From Tetranychus cinnabarinus (lineage: Eukaryota > Arthropoda > Arachnida > Trombidiformes > Tetranychidae), in assembly GCA_022266195.1 (NCBI GenBank), contig WHVY01000002.1, forward strand, positions 5,905,001 through 5,969,000: a stretch of 64,000 nucleotides of DNA. The letters run 5' to 3'. The position numbers were made by a program, and so were the translations under genes. The notes under the pieces are model-generated. The model was not told where the DNA came from and searched no databases. It saw only the letters and a list, made by a program, of their open reading frames with translations. Below are positions 44,225-58,918 of this stretch, piece by piece; position 1 is the stretch's first letter, and the number at the start of each line of letters is the position of its first letter.

Positions 44225-47200
44225 GGCCTTTGGTGAGTGAAACAGTCTTGAGACAAACCACAGCCTTAGATGAGTTTTGATAAAAAAGTTGATCGTTTGA
44301 AACTCGTCATCTTATTAGTTTTACTTTGTCTCATCGGCCCATTTTGTTTAATCATTTCAACAATTATTAGCTTCTCTTGGTGACTATTTTACTGATTACG
44401 ATGCTGCTGCTGATGATAACGATTAGATATTATTAACTGTAAAGCACACAAAGGAATGTCTTTCATCACATTTGGAGGTCTTTTGTGTTGCACTTGTCTT
44501 CTTGGATTATAGTCAAATATAATATCAACAAGATGAAGCCAACAGGATAACCAATAATTTTTCGTGAGAAGTTCTTTCAGATAGCATCTCCGAAGATGGA
44601 AGATGAGGTAAAATGATAAACAGTTAAAATAGAGAGGAAAGATTAAGATGATAATGATGATGAACAACTAACTATTCACTCACGATATTTAAAGTAGTTG
44701 ATAGTTTTTTTTGTTTTTGCATCTTTTTTTACTTCTTCTTGTACTTCTTGTTCAGAGGTTTCTGCATCTTCTCATGTATTAGTTTAACTCGATGAGCTGC
44801 TAAATTGAGATAATTCATGATCATGATTTATGCTTTACAACTCTATCTTTCAAATGGTTTAACCAACAATTCATAATGCTAATGGTTATTGTTTATTCAT
44901 TGTTTCACTCTTATCAATTAATCAGATTAAATAAGTTACATGAAGAAAAAAAAACAAAAGCTGAAATGATAGAGAAAACAAAGTCATGAAAACGACAGAA
45001 ACTTTATTTTTAGGTAAAGGTTAGCAATCAAGTTAAGAGGTTTAAAATTGATGTTACAATCAAAGGTAATCTAATTGTAAATTGGATAATTCATTCAAAT
45101 ATCAATCAAATCTTTTGCAGATTCAATGAGCGATTCAGTTTCTTTGCGGATTCAGACACAATATTGCTATGCTGAGAAGCAAAAAACTAAAAGTGTTTAT
45201 TAATCGATTGAAAATCATACCAATTTATGCATTGCATTAATGGAAGCAACTGTAAAGAGCGAAACCTATTCCTATTAATAATTCCTAATAAAGTTTGACC
45301 TATTCCGCTCCCAAAAGTCCATTAAAGCCATGTGAGGCATCAATCAGTGTTTCGTTTTCAGATAATCTTGTTCTGTTCAGTTTACAATGAAAATTTTCAA
45401 ATTCGCGACTCTGCTCTACGATTTTCGAGGAATGAAACATGACTAGCCAAAAATTCATTTTTCCTTAAATTCATTCTACATGTATTCTTATTATGTTAAC
45501 CAAACAATCTACGTGTTAACACATCATCTTCACTGTGTTATAAACATTTATTTTCAACCAATTTTTGCTGCAAAGTTGAGATGCTCGATATGACTATTTA
45601 TGAAAATCGATTTTTACTATCGAAAGCTTAAATATTAATATGAATAATTTAATTATAATTGAAAATCATTTTAGTGGCCAAAAGATGATCATGCTTACAA
45701 ATTGTTGCCTAAACCCCTTAGTGTCTTTCAGTTGTAATAGACTCTGTCTTGTAAAATAATCTTTCATAAGTGATCGAGTGAATTTGATAAAAGTGAAGCT
45801 CAAGTCACTCGAAAAAATTTCAATGAACAGTATGCACTTGCTTTGGCTTACAACTGATAGAGTTAGCCGTCTTTTTATCTGCAAATGCAGAGAAGCGTTC
45901 AGAAAATGCCATTGATTTTCTAGATCAATGAGGTAAGCAGTGGTATTTACCCATCGCGCTTTCACTCATTTCGTTTTGTATACCCATAACGTGTAGAAAC
46001 ACTGATTTCTGAGTTTTTCTAGTTCAGTGCTAATCGAAAGATTTCGAGACAATTAAATACTCATAAAACCTAATTTTTTTGTGATGAAAAGATTGGTTTG
46101 CATTGAGTGACTTGGGTCACTTCCTTTGTCAGGCTATTTCTCTCCACTTATATCCATGCCAAGTCATAGTCAATACTGATATCTGGTCAAAAGAAAATAT
46201 CGATTTATATCGTTTCGATAAATCAACATATCTCTAGTCAAAGACTTGAATGTTTCCAGCTACATCAACCTGTTACCATTGTAACGTTTTTAGTAGTTTT
46301 GTTAGCTTGCTGACTACAAGTTCAATCAACATTATGGGTTTATTTTTCATTATAGCAACAAATGAAAGTATGTTGGAAGGTTGCTTTAAACTTTCATCGG
46401 GCCAGTTTGCTTGTGTTAAAAACCGCAAAACGTCCAAGATCATTTGATAAGCACAATCGGTTATTTCATCTCAATTGGTTGTAACCATATTTCCAAGATG
46501 AAGCCACTTGAGTTGGTCAGTTGGAAAAGTTAAAGACTGAATAAAGATCCATTTTTGTGGTTTGTCATGTCAAAGGTCTGTGACCACAAAGAGTGCCCAT
46601 TATTTCACACACACATACACAGAACCGTTCATTATCACATTTCCTGTGAAAACAAAAGACGAGCCCAGAAGCTAATTTATCCAGTGAGAAAAGTAAACCT
46701 CTTTAAAGGTTACAATGCCAGTGAAACAATTCAATTGTTATAGCAAGCAATTTCATCTTTCATCTTCTGTCTCAACTAATGTTCAAGCCAAACACTGCAA
46801 CACTGGAAAACAGTGAACACACACAAAAGATTATCAAATTTCAAGACTTTTTCCCTCTAATTTAGAAACAAATTTTCCTAATTTCACTCTAATTATGAAT
46901 GTGCTTCTCTGGATTCCTTTACTTCCCATCTTGCCAACAATTTACTTCATTTCATTTTCATCATCTTTCATCTCGAAACAATTAAGGCTTTACAATTAAA
47001 AACAACAAAAGTCCCAGAAAAACAGAGCAAACCATGAGACTAATCATCATCATGACATCAATTGACTGTCAACAATTGTCATTGTTTGTACGGTTAATTT
47101 CAATGGAACAACAATGTTAATTAAACTTCCTTTAATCACTCATGGAATCCAATTGCCAAATTGCAATCACAACCAAACTTTTAATCAACAGTTAAATCGA

Positions 47201-50200
47201 TTGAGTGAGAAACATGAAATCTGGATGTTAATTGTAATTGAATCGCTTAAATTGGTTCAATGTTAAAGTCATTTAATGCATCATTTCTGGAACCATTATG
47301 ATAACGAGAGTAATTGAAAATTAACTTGCAAAGCTGATCCAATTGAACAATTGATTAGGGATGGAAGATGAGGATGACAAAGAAGACAATTTTCATCTTT
47401 AATTCGATGACAATGGTTCGCTTCTGTTTGTCCTCAAAACTAACAAATGTTTTATTCAATTGCCTAAAGGCCATTAAAGCTTAAGAAACAAGTAATTGGC
47501 CAATTTGGGATTAACTTTAATCCTTGTCTCATCATTGGGAGAGAGTCATGATGATGGTAAAAGATGAGGATGAAGATGATGAAGACTATTGCTGTTGCCA
47601 TTCCCATGGCCAATCATCCTATTCATTGTTACACATTTAAAAACACATTTCAATATTAATGGCAAAAATTTTAATCACAATTTCATGTAAGCCTTTTATC
47701 ACACTCAATGCACAACTCGCTCAGATGATAACCATTTAATTAATAAATAATAATGATAATCATTTCAAGATTTACAGTTTAATCTTCTTTTTCCTTCAAC
47801 ACTGAACTTTTTACTTCATCCAGATTTCAAGCAAAATTTTCACCTTTTTTCTTCTACAACAATTTTCTCACCAAATTCAATCACAATTTCAATTTTCACC
47901 CAAATTTTCACAGACTTTTCCCACTTAAACTCATCGAAGTCAAAACTTTGATTTCAGCCGAAAAATTTTTCCGTTTCTGTTGAAAAGATTCTAGAGTTTG
48001 AACCAATTTCCAATCCGAATTAAAATGTTCAGAATTATTCATTTTCTTTTCGTTTTTGCTCATCTGAATTTGATCGTTTAGATTTTATTTTGATTGAAAT
48101 TTTCCTCGAAATTTAATTTCATAAGTTTTTGATCAATTTGTTTTTGATTTTTTGTCGAAAATTTTCTTTATCGAATTTAATCAAAATTTTGGAACATTTT
48201 GTTTCAAATTTGTTCTCATTTTCCATCAAATTTAAAGTTACATTTTCACTCTCATTGAACAAACTTTCATGATTTTCCTTTTTGATTATTACATTAATAA
48301 CTGATGTTGATTCACTAACCATGATTTAACTTTGATTCGTGATTGTTTCATCGCAACTTACATTATGTTTACCAATTCAAGGTAAACATTGAATCAACTA
48401 TTTATCCTTTTGGTAATCGATTCTTATTTAAACAAATAAATTCAAAGCATTCTATATAAATGTATGCTCATCTATTTATTTAGCATCCATTTTGCTATCA
48501 TGAAACGCTCCACTGAACTTTTGAACATCCAAAGAATATTTTTTCCATCTTCTTCTTTCTTTCTTTTTTTACTTCTCATCCAACTCTAATAACAATTTTT
48601 TTACTCCCAACAACAAAATGCTACACAAAAAACATGTTGATTCTTGTTCATTTCAGTTAAACTGGGAGTGAATAAAAGGATAATACTGAATAAAGGGAAA
48701 ACTTTGATAACTTTTTCTTCAATTGAAGAGTGTATTTGTTATAAAATCAAATTAATTGTTAAATTTGGAAGAAGAAGAAAAGAAAAGAAGAAAAAACTAA
48801 ATCATATTTATAGCCAATAATAGTTATTGTTTGTTAATATATTGACAATGTTAATAGTTAATTCCATTCAATTTTATAGGATTTACTATTGACTTAACCT
48901 TTCCATGAAAGTTATCAGCATTTTCATGTCGCTTATTGATATTGAAATTGCTCAATGTTGGAAGATTCTGTAACAGAGAATCTGGCAGAAAAGTTGAACA
49001 GGAAAGGAAAAAGGCATCAAGAGAAGAAAAAACGATTTTCTCAAGAGATTCATGATTATTAACTAAATAGTTGATAAAATTTGATATTTTTGACTTTCGT
49101 TGGTTCATCGATTATTCATTAAATGAAATTCACTGTATAGGTTGTAAAAGTGAATCTCATCTTTTCACTATTTATTTCAATCTCTCTCAAGGGTATATTT
49201 GAATAACTCCTTGTTATCAAGTAATGATAATAATTTTGGTCTATTCCGGCATTTGGTTTGCTTTAATATTAACACAAGCCAATTGCAGGTTTTAACCAAC
49301 ATTAATTAATAATTAATGTGCAACCGCAGCAATAAGAGTCACTTCTATCAATAATTAATTGGCGCATTTAATGATTAAATTTGGCAAATCTTTTCGCTTT
49401 TCCTTTCCAAGTCGCTTCCATTCTTGCCATTTACCTTTCACTCTTGAAGCTCTTCAACCAATCAACTTGAAGTTACAGTCTCTGGTCTCACTCCATGGGT
49501 GGGTGAGGATGCTCATGGTGAGTGGTGAGGCTCAATGTTGGCTGTAATTGAGATTTATTGGAGTTGGGCTTCAACCTCAACAACCTTGCAAGCAACTTAA
49601 ACATAATGTTCACCTTAATGTTTACATGTAAAACAAGTAAGATGGGAATGAGATGAAAATGAAAACCAATGAGATTCAATCATTTTTATATTCAAACATA
49701 ATCATCATCATAATCACCATGATAGTCTTGATAGTCACCATCAACAGTATCTTTTAACTCAACCAAAATCTCTAGTGAATATTCATTGAAGGCAAAAAAC
49801 AGTAACTATTACCATCATTATTACCATTATTATTATCATGATAAGTTTATCCTATTATATTGCGAATCAACTCCCTGTTAAGGTTAACTGAGATAATATG
49901 TTACTCGATAGCAGAATGTTGAATAACAAGTTACGAATAATAAAGTACATGGAGAACCCTATAAATAACAAATAACTTTACCAGAATAATTCAGTTTCAC
50001 AAGCCTTTTCTCATCATTATTTTTCTTTACACCATAATTTGTTGCAACCAACAATAATATTTTATAATTCATGAAGTCACTTTTTTTTCATTTGCTTGGC
50101 AAAAATTTGCTTGTTTCGCTAAAAGTACAATCTTTTTGCTCTTCTCCGAGTTTTGGGGAAGAGTAAATGCAAGGACAATTGTTGTTTTGATGATTAATCA

Positions 50201-50970
50201 CGAAAAAGTAGTTTAATCAATTTCAATTGGCCGTGCATTTTGATTAAAGTGAAAATTGTTTTTTAGAAAAAAATTTGAGAAAATTTTTCGACTCATCATT
50301 GCTGATCTGAATTTTGCCAATTTTCTTGGTTTTGTTTTGTAAATTCGAAATACTGATCACAAGTCTTGAATTCATGATATTAGGGAAATTCTGGATAAAA
50401 ATTTGCCGCTTAATTGCTATTGCAGTTTGATTTTATTGTGATCTTCAAATGTTCAAATGTTGAGTTGTGTAAGTTTTTACGATTGACTAGTGACATCTGG
50501 TGAAGAGAAAATTAATCATATTACTTGTCAAATGTTACAATAGATGTCACTATCTGTTGGTGTCTTTCCATGAAGCTCTGAGTTTTGAACTGATTAGGAG
50601 TCAAGTGAGCGAAGGTTATTTGTTTAGTTTGAAAATTATTATTTCAATTATTTTTAATTGAAAGTCACAAAAATGGAAAGTTTTTTTACTCGAAATTGGT
50701 TTGATCAAAAATCGATAAAGTTATTGATTTAGTGTGGGAAGGGAAGGGAAGAATCAAGATTTTGGATAAAATTGAAATTCAGAACGAACTTATCGAGGTT
50801 TACTTTTAGATTGTGATACGAAATTGAAATTTGAAAGAATCTGAATTTCCGATTAGAACGTATTTTTTCCTTAATTTTTAGCAAAAATTTTTACTCACAC
50901 AGTTAATGAGATTCAGAAAATTCATTTTTCTAGTTTTCAAAACATTTAGTAAATATTATAAAATTGAGCA
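44225..50970. other. non-coding region between duplicated segments
   Basis: Several 60-100 codon frames on both strands (for example 45666-45965, 48119-48322, 48851-49108, minus) lack motifs or splice context. I support none as genes. Confidence 0.45.
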
Positions 50971-51852
50971 AATGGTTGAGTTGAGTTAATTAAACGCTAA
51001 TTGTGAAAACAGTAAACATGAGATTGAATTGCTTTTCATTGAGATTTAAAGTTTACCAATTAATGGTCAATTTATGGTTTATTTATAATTTACAATTTAT
51101 TGCAATTACATTTACAATGCGTTTACATTAATATCATCATTGAATGATTTTTTTCATTGGCAACATTTCACCAAAGATTGTTGATGATTTATTCAAATTG
51201 ATTGTTCAAACTAGATGATCGTTGTTTCTGTTCAATAAAAGGTTTAATTTATTGACGCTAATTGTGCAATTAATAAATGGATATCAACAAATCATCATCA
51301 AATTGCATTCCATGAAAAACACTTTAAGGGTTTACCATCTAGTCGACTGTGATGATCTGCTTCAAGAGCAATCCAAATATTATCCTTCAAACAGTTGATT
51401 GCAACTAAAATGAGAATTGAATTTCACCTAAAGCGAGTAAAATTAATTTTGATTAATCAAATTGAAGTGAAAAATGCTGTAATTACATTGAATCCCAAAG
51501 ATGGTTTCAAACTTAATTTCAAACTAAACCATCGATAATAAATTCAATAGACTTGATCAAGTTTCAATTGATCAATATTGTCTGATTGGAAAAAGTGAAA
51601 AAATGAAAATGTAAACTTGCATGAGTTTACCGAATGGACCTTCATTATTGAACTTTTACCAAATTGATGCAATAAAAGGACGAGAAACTTGATTGGAACT
51701 GAAAGTTTCATCCTTTTAATTGAAATACATTCAGTTGTTGAATACAGATGACTGTTGGATCGGGGGTTTCCATTGAAGTAAACCTTGAAAACGGTAATTC
51801 TCGTGTTAATCAGACAAATTAGTTTCTAAGGTTCATAATTATGGAAATCGGA
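50971..51852 (+). repeat. segmental duplication, copy 2, with extra 0.32 kb
   Basis: Direct-orientation copy of 43655-44224, 7.3 kb away. Positions 51388-51709 are present only here. Identity is clearly higher in the first block than in the second. Confidence 0.9.
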
Positions 51853-54149
51853 TGATTGTATTAACATAAAGACAATTTGATTGTCACTCTTTTACTTCAG
51901 CAAAACTTTGATCTGTACCGAACTGGTTAGCCTTTTCATTGAGTGTATTGGTACATTTCGGTGCAGCTCGTAGATGTTCAAATGAATGAAAGCTTAGGAA
52001 AGCTGAATTTCAAGTCTATTCGGATGAAGAAGGCTCAATTTGTCACAAACAAATTTCACTGTTTGCTGCAAAATTTTGATGACAATTCGTCAATGGAAAT
52101 CATAACTTAACTGTTTATCGAGAAATCATTATAATTATTGTCTTCATTTAATATTTTTGACTAAATCAGTTACTCAATCAAATTGTCATTCATTTTTATT
52201 CAATTGACTTGCGGAGGCTCTGTTATACTCAAGGATTGTAAGGTTTGATCACATCTTGAAACCTTCAAGTGAAGGCTCAAAAAACCCTTTAAATTGCAGC
52301 CAAAGAATCAATTGTAATCAGAGAAGCGAAAACTATTCAAATAGATGAACCATGGACAGAATATTTGACGAAAAATTCAAGTCTTCCAATGAAAAGATCG
52401 ACGCGAAGCATCTCAAGACAAAAAATGAACATTAGAGTTCTTTAACTTTGTACTTGGTTCGCGAGTAAAAATTGTATTTGTTTACCAAAAGTAAGTTTGT
52501 CAGTGACCCAAGGTTCGATTGGATTCATTCAACTTTACCTGGAAAACTCGAAGCACAAGGAAATATCGATGAAAAATATGAAACATTAACAGCTTGTAAA
52601 GTGATTAACTGTTATTTTCAGTTTGTATGTTGTTTCCATTTGAAAAGTTAAGCGTAAAAATATTGAAAGGTTTACTTTGATTGATTAAACTGATGAAAAA
52701 GGCAAACAATAATCATCAATTAGCTGAGTTATAGTTTCAGATGAATGATAAAACTGGACAAAGTTAAATGGTCAACAATGAGTGTTAATAAACGCGCTTA
52801 AAGGTGAGACAATTAAAAAGGTTCATCAAAGTGTCACTTGATGTTAGAATAGCGAAAATTGTGAAATTCTCGATTTGATAATGAACTTTGCGATTCCACG
52901 AAAAAAAAACAAAATTGTGCCAACACTTAATATGTAAAAACATTGATTCCAAGGTTAACAGGTCAGGTTCGGTTAAAGTTGAAAAATGTTGCTCCTGTTT
53001 CCATGATGATGATGATGTTGATGGCTAAAGAAGGAGCAGTTAATTTTGATAACTCAGGCAGTGGAACATGAAGGTTTGAAAATTAGCATGTTAATCATGT
53101 TAATGTAGTGAAAGTGAGAAGGTCAAATCTGATCTTGAACTTGGGTCTTGAGCCGCAAGGCTTGGCAACCAAATTAGAGGTCAAAATGGTAATTTGAAGC
53201 ATTTCTTGCAAACATCTTTTTAACTCTTTATTATCCGATTGAAATTGATTTCATTCAATAATTGGCATTTCATGATGAGAGAGTGAAGAGAGACCAAAAT
53301 TCACGGATGAAAGGGTAAAAGTGAAAGTGAATATTAATGAGCAAAAGCAATTTTCATTTTAACTTTACAATTTGATTCCCGTTCTGAAACTGAATAACCA
53401 TTAAAATGGCTCAAAATAAGAATCTTTTCAAGTTCATTACTATCGGCACGCAACGCCATTTGACCTATTCTGGAATAAAAGTGAATATTAATTTCGCTTT
53501 CGCTTTCTTCTTCTACTTTTACTCTTGCGACTGACCTGATCAAGTGAAAGTCAATTGATGCTGAATTCAAATTTAAAATAATCTTTATTGTTGTTCATTT
53601 GAATCATTATTAATACAACACATTTGGACAACTTTTTTGCATCATTATTTATCACTTATTCATTAGTTTATGAACACTGTTATCGTTATTCACATTTTGT
53701 TCATTTCATTATCATTCTTCTTTCTTTTTCTTTCTCACAACACAAATGAACATTCTTGTTTATTCGTTTGCTTTTTCACTGAGCGCAAAAATTATAATTC
53801 GTGATTAGCTAACCTGTTTCCTGAGGCTTTAATTACCGATAATGATCATCATCATCAGCATCACCATCATGTTATAATAGTCTTGGACTCACCAAGTTTC
53901 AAGCTGCAACATTAATATGCTTGTTCAAGACCATGATAACAGTTAAAGTTACAATTCATATTTTAATGATTTATATTTATTATCATGACCTTTGGTTCTC
54001 AACACATTTCATCAAATTTGGTTAATTTTATCTTTGATTCTTTTATTGCTCTCGACACTTTTGGGTCCCACCGCTAGATTGACCATTGAGTTGGCAAGCT
54101 TTTCTAATCAACTGAAATGTTCAATTTGATCTCATCTTTTGCTCAAAAG
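51853..54149. other. non-coding region
   Basis: No gene, RNA or transposon recognised; AT-rich with ATG/GAT microsatellite scraps (about 53005-53020). Confidence 0.45.
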
Positions 54150-54440
54150 TTTAGAAACATCATCGGGTTATTTTGCATTATTATTGTAACCCGAAATTTA
54201 AAAGACGAAACTTAAGGTTTTAGGTTGATCTTTGATTTGTTTCTGGGCATTTCACCACCTCAAGAGATGAGGTTCTCTCAGAGGTTAATCTTTCAAGTAA
54301 TGTTCTCAGTTCTTGGACTGTCTATAGATCATTTTATACTAAACCAATATCAATTCCTTATGATCGGAATGATCAGTTTGATGTTATTAACAACCCAAAC
54401 CTTAATGATTTCTCTTCATTAAAGAGTATGGTAAATATTG
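54150..54440 (+). repeat. diverged dispersed repeat, copy at 54 kb
   Basis: Colinear with about 63465-63800: ACATCATCGGGTTATTTTGC, AAGTAATGTTC, ATCATTTTATA, AACCAATATCAATTC, CAACCCAAACCTTAATG and CTTCATTAAAGAGT have close counterparts there in the same order. It may derive from an old transposon. Short open frames do not agree between copies. Confidence 0.55.
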
Positions 54441-57210
54441 TGTAACGGTTTAATGACGGGATTTTGGCTCAGAGCCGTCATAACTCCTTGGATTATAGGG
54501 TGACATTGCTCAGTTGAGCAGAGACATACAGCAGGGCTCTTCCTGTTATGACAGAGTTTCTTTCAAAAGTCATCAGTAGGGTAAAACTAACCATCGATCA
54601 CTTGTGTAAAGCACTTCTAAAAGTAAAATAATTTCTAGCACCAGTTGAACCAGTTGATCAGAGTAATGCAATTTTTCAAAATTTTGACCAAAGAAGTTTC
54701 GAAAGTTGGTGATTTGAACTATGCACTAGAACAGGCATAAAAAGTCCTGTATATTAAAAGTACTGCAATACTTTTAGCCATACTTCAAGATATTAGGTTT
54801 TTGAATAATATTGATATTCAACGGAAAGATATTGTTCTTCCGATATCATGCAACTCACATCGCATCATCTGGTTATTTTGTAACAAGAAATTTTCGTACA
54901 GAAAAAGCATTTACAAATTGTATTTGAAGTAAAACAGTGAAACAACTCATTGAAAGTAACACAATTCTCGTTGAGTGAAAACAATAAGCTGAATAGACTT
55001 TAAAATTCAGCGAAGATTTAGTTTCATTGTTGAATTGGTGTGTTGCTTAACTGATTACTGATGCAAAGCAAGTTGCCCAAAACCATCAATGAATTCAACT
55101 AAATCATTGGAAAGTTTTGTATCATCATTGAGAAAAAACTTTGCTAATTATTCAACCAGACTCTAGTATCGATCATTTTTTCATCTAAATTTGGTCAACC
55201 AACAAACTAACTTGAAAACAAACGAAACATTTTCAGGTTAAATTGATGCACAGTTTTTTCCGTTCAAAGTTCATTAAGTATCATTTCGTTACTTTGCATT
55301 ATTATCTCTCAAACGGATTAATAAATTCATGAATTTTTATCAACAGCTTTTGTTGAGTCATTCAAAGTGAATGCATGAAATGATTCCCTCAACATTAAAC
55401 TTGAATCAAAGTTTCAGTTTATCATGTTTAATGTTGAAAATTCAACTTTTCATTTCATCAAACCTTACAAACCATTCAATTTATGAGTTAAAATAAAATT
55501 AATTCAGTTTATTACCAAATCGCCGCTAATTTTAAAGCCAAATAAAAACCATTTAATCACTAATCTGATTGTCATTAATGTCAATATTGGAAGGTCAAGT
55601 AAATTTACTTTTCAATATTCATCTTTTGATGGACATTTACTAACCAATTCATCAATTGACCAAACTGAAGAAAGTGAAAACCAATGTAACCAAAAAGGTT
55701 AACCCAAAACTTTCCAAAAAACTATTGTATTAAAACATTGTAATGATAATTATCAATTGATCAAGTTTTAATGGTTAATTTAACTTTGGCAACTTTGCGT
55801 GTTTACACATTGAAAAACCTATTAACCCTCATCAAGCCTCCTCTTTCCACCTCCACATCAACCCATGTTTACTCAGGTAATATTCATCACAATTCATCCG
55901 TAGACCATCATTAACATCATTAACAATTTAAAAATGATGATTACCAATAGTTACAAGGACGGCCTCAGTTTACAGTTTTCACTCACCATTTGGTTCAATA
56001 GTTTGTCTCAACTTACACTTTGAAAAGTGCTTTTGTCGCATCGTTTCAATTGTGTTCCAATGAAACGGCCAAACTGTGTTAAATATTTCACATAATTGAC
56101 GGAGGAAGAAACCCAATCAAGTTAATTATTTAACCAGTAAACAACAACAAATCCAATAAACAACAGTTTAATGTTTTCCACCTTGAAAAGGCTTAATACT
56201 TTTCAACCTTTTATGTTTTGTACCTGATTGCAATCCTAAATGGTCCTAAAATACAGACAACAAAGTTGTCCTTTAAATGTCAGTAAACAAGTTTCATGAA
56301 TGACCATTAATAAACAATCTAAAAATACATTCAATCTAAATCGCATGTAATTTAAGTAGAAAAAAAAGTCCATAGATAATTGTGACGTAAATGTAAGGCC
56401 TAAGGGTTTAATGATATAATATCAATAACTTTAAAACTGTGCTAAAGCAATTCCAATGGATTGTTATTCAAAATGTTCAACTCTAGTCAACAGATTTAAA
56501 AGCAACTGTTTTCAGGTTAACAATTTGTCGCCGCAATAACAGACGAAACCAATCAGTTCGATCTTTCAGTTTTACCAAAATTGAGGTAATTTCAGTTTCG
56601 TTGTAATTTACTAGAATCAAATCAACTCAAGTCACCTCTTAATCTAAGTTGAATCTCGTTCCGCCGCAAATCTCAAGACAACCAGACAACTGAAGCCACA
56701 TATTGGGGTTTCAATGTTTTTGCTCAATACAAAGTTTCTTTGCAATAAAGTTGAGTTGAGCTTATTGGTTTAATCACAATATAGAGCCTAGAGTTTGTCA
56801 GTAATGTTGCACTGAATTTGCCATCATTCAAGTTCGAGTTTGGTGCTAATTCGATTTTTCGTTTCTATTTTATGTCAATGGAATTGCCCAATCTAAATGC
56901 CTTTGTTTATCGTTTCGTACTGCGGCAATCATAATCAATCAATGATTATGACATTTAAGCTTGCCAGAAAATGTTTGTGACGTTTAAACGTTACACTGGG
57001 AATGTTCAAGTTCAATTGCGTTGATAATTTTGGTTGATCGTTTTATTACGTAAAGAGGGTAAAACTGTGTGTTGGGTTAAATGCAAATGATGGAGTAAAA
57101 ATAGAGAAAATTATCTTTTCTTTGTAATAATTTTTTCTCTCCTAATAACATTTACAATCGTTAATACGTCGTACAACAGCATCATTTAAATATCATTTCT
57201 CATCCCATAA
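54441..57210. other. non-coding region upstream of the ETS-family gene
   Basis: No gene recognised. Words of the dispersed repeat family recur (about 54865, 55285). Distal regulatory DNA of the downstream gene may lie here, but I see no specific element. Confidence 0.4.
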
Positions 57211-57387
57211 TCATCATCATCATCATCATCATCAGAAGAAGAAGAAGAAGAGCTCTTCACATGCTCTCACCCAGTTTTCACTTTCGCTTTAAATCTTACC
57301 TGACAACCTTTCGAATCTCACTCTCACTTTCTCCCTCATCATCATTATCATTATCATCTTCTCTCTCTTTCTCTCTCTCTCTCTCTT
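57211..57387. repeat. ATC, AAG and CT microsatellites upstream of the ETS-family gene
   Basis: ATC repeats (57211-57233), AAG repeats (57234-57251) and a CT-rich run (about 57345-57387) lie about 0.5-0.65 kb upstream of the probable start codon. They may be in the 5' untranslated region or core promoter area, where arthropod genes often carry GAGA/CT runs; functional role inferred only. Confidence 0.6.
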
Positions 57388-57871
57388 TGAAATTCGAAGC
57401 CAACCTCCAGTTTCTCTCTCTTTTCACGGTTTTTTTCCCGTTCAAATTTCACTTTTAATTTCGTTACTGAACGCGATTCATTGACGATAACGAGTTTAAC
57501 TTTATGTTTTGCCTTCGCCTTTTCAACCTCATTTCTTGCCCATTTTAACCAATGATTTTGCTTGTCCCATCATTTGATTGTTTACTGATTAACTGTTTAC
57601 TGTTTCAATATTGATCATCAAAATTATTTGTGACAATTCATCTTCTTCCATTTGCTTCCAATTTTCTAGTTCATTTTGTGATGTTTACTATTGATTGATC
57701 AATTTGGATGGATTAACATTGGCAACTCTTTTTGCGTCTACAATTGACTTCGACAATCATTTACAGTTGACAATTAATCGGATTAATCTTTGTTGTACAC
57801 CTTTTTACGATTCCTAGTTTTGCATCAGTTTCCAAGAAGACGTTTTCCATTTTAAATCTTCATTTGCTGTT

Positions 57872-57946
57872 ATGGTTCATAATCAGTTTGACTGTCAACC
57901 AAATAACAGCATAACCATGCTGATGGTTAATAATGACACAAGCTTG
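57872..57946 (+). CDS. ETS-family factor, probable first coding exon
   Basis: ATG at 57872 opens 25 codons (MVHNQFDCQPNNSITMLMVN...) ending in phase 0 directly before a consensus donor GTAAGT at 57947. The next exon has no in-frame ATG near its start, so an upstream start exon is required, and this one fits in position and phase. The join to 58919 is a prediction. Confidence 0.55.
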
Positions 57947-58918
57947 GTAAGTTGAAAATCTTGTTTTAATCAATATTATTGCTGGTTAATAGTGTTTTCA
58001 TTTGCTTAGGAAACAAACAATCTCGTTAGCAATTTGTATTGATCGATATTATTAGACATTAGATTGATTAAACACGTATCCTTTTTGACAGTTGATCATT
58101 CCAAATGGCCATTATTTAACTTTGTCTTTGCATCTGTTGATCATAATTTCAAATTAAATGACATTCAAACGAGTCTTTAATATAATATCACCATTAATTA
58201 ATTGTCGTCATTAAGGCTTATCATGATCACTTTCCAATTTAATGTAATGTGTGGAAATGTGTGTATGTCAAGTTCAAGTTGTCTTATTTAAAATCAGATG
58301 ATCATTTTGTGACTTGCTTGTAATAAGATTTTAACTATTTATAATTTAAATACAAATGTTAACATCTAACATCAGTTTAAATATATCACCATTTTGATTC
58401 CTCTCTTTGATAGTAAATCACATTCAATTAAACCTCCAAGCAATAACAGAATCCAGTAACAACAGTAACAAGAAATAGCGATTGATAGTGATATCAGCTT
58501 TGAAAGACAGGACCAAAGAAAGGAGAGAACTGTTTAAATTACAGTTACGCATACATTATTTAACAGATCACATTTCCATAATATATTAATCAATTGTATT
58601 TACTGTAAGATGGTTGGGATGATTAAATTAAAAACACGACAATTAATTGAATTACAAATGGTCATCTAGTAATGAAAAATAATAGGCAAACATTAAGATT
58701 GTTACCGATAATTATCTATCGGATCCATATATTAAGATAATTAACTATCCTTTGTATGTAACCTTTTAATCCCACAAGATGGAGCAATATTAAAATGTTA
58801 GAGTTTAGAGTTTAATTTATGAAAACCCAAAAATTGATTAATCATTTATCTAATTTTATTGCAATTTATTTCATTGGTTTTATTTGGCTTTTTTCACACT
58901 AATTTGGATATAATAAAG
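57947..58918 (+). other. intron 1 of the ETS-family gene
   Basis: 972 bases from GTAAGT to an AG at 58917-58918 (AATAAAG), with a branch-like CACTAAT about 20 bases earlier. An alternative acceptor 6 bases downstream keeps the frame. Confidence 0.5.

Noticed and set aside
44389..49108. Several 65-99 codon minus-strand frames
   Set aside because: No conserved motif, signal peptide, splice sites or clustering; expected by chance in a long AT-rich region.
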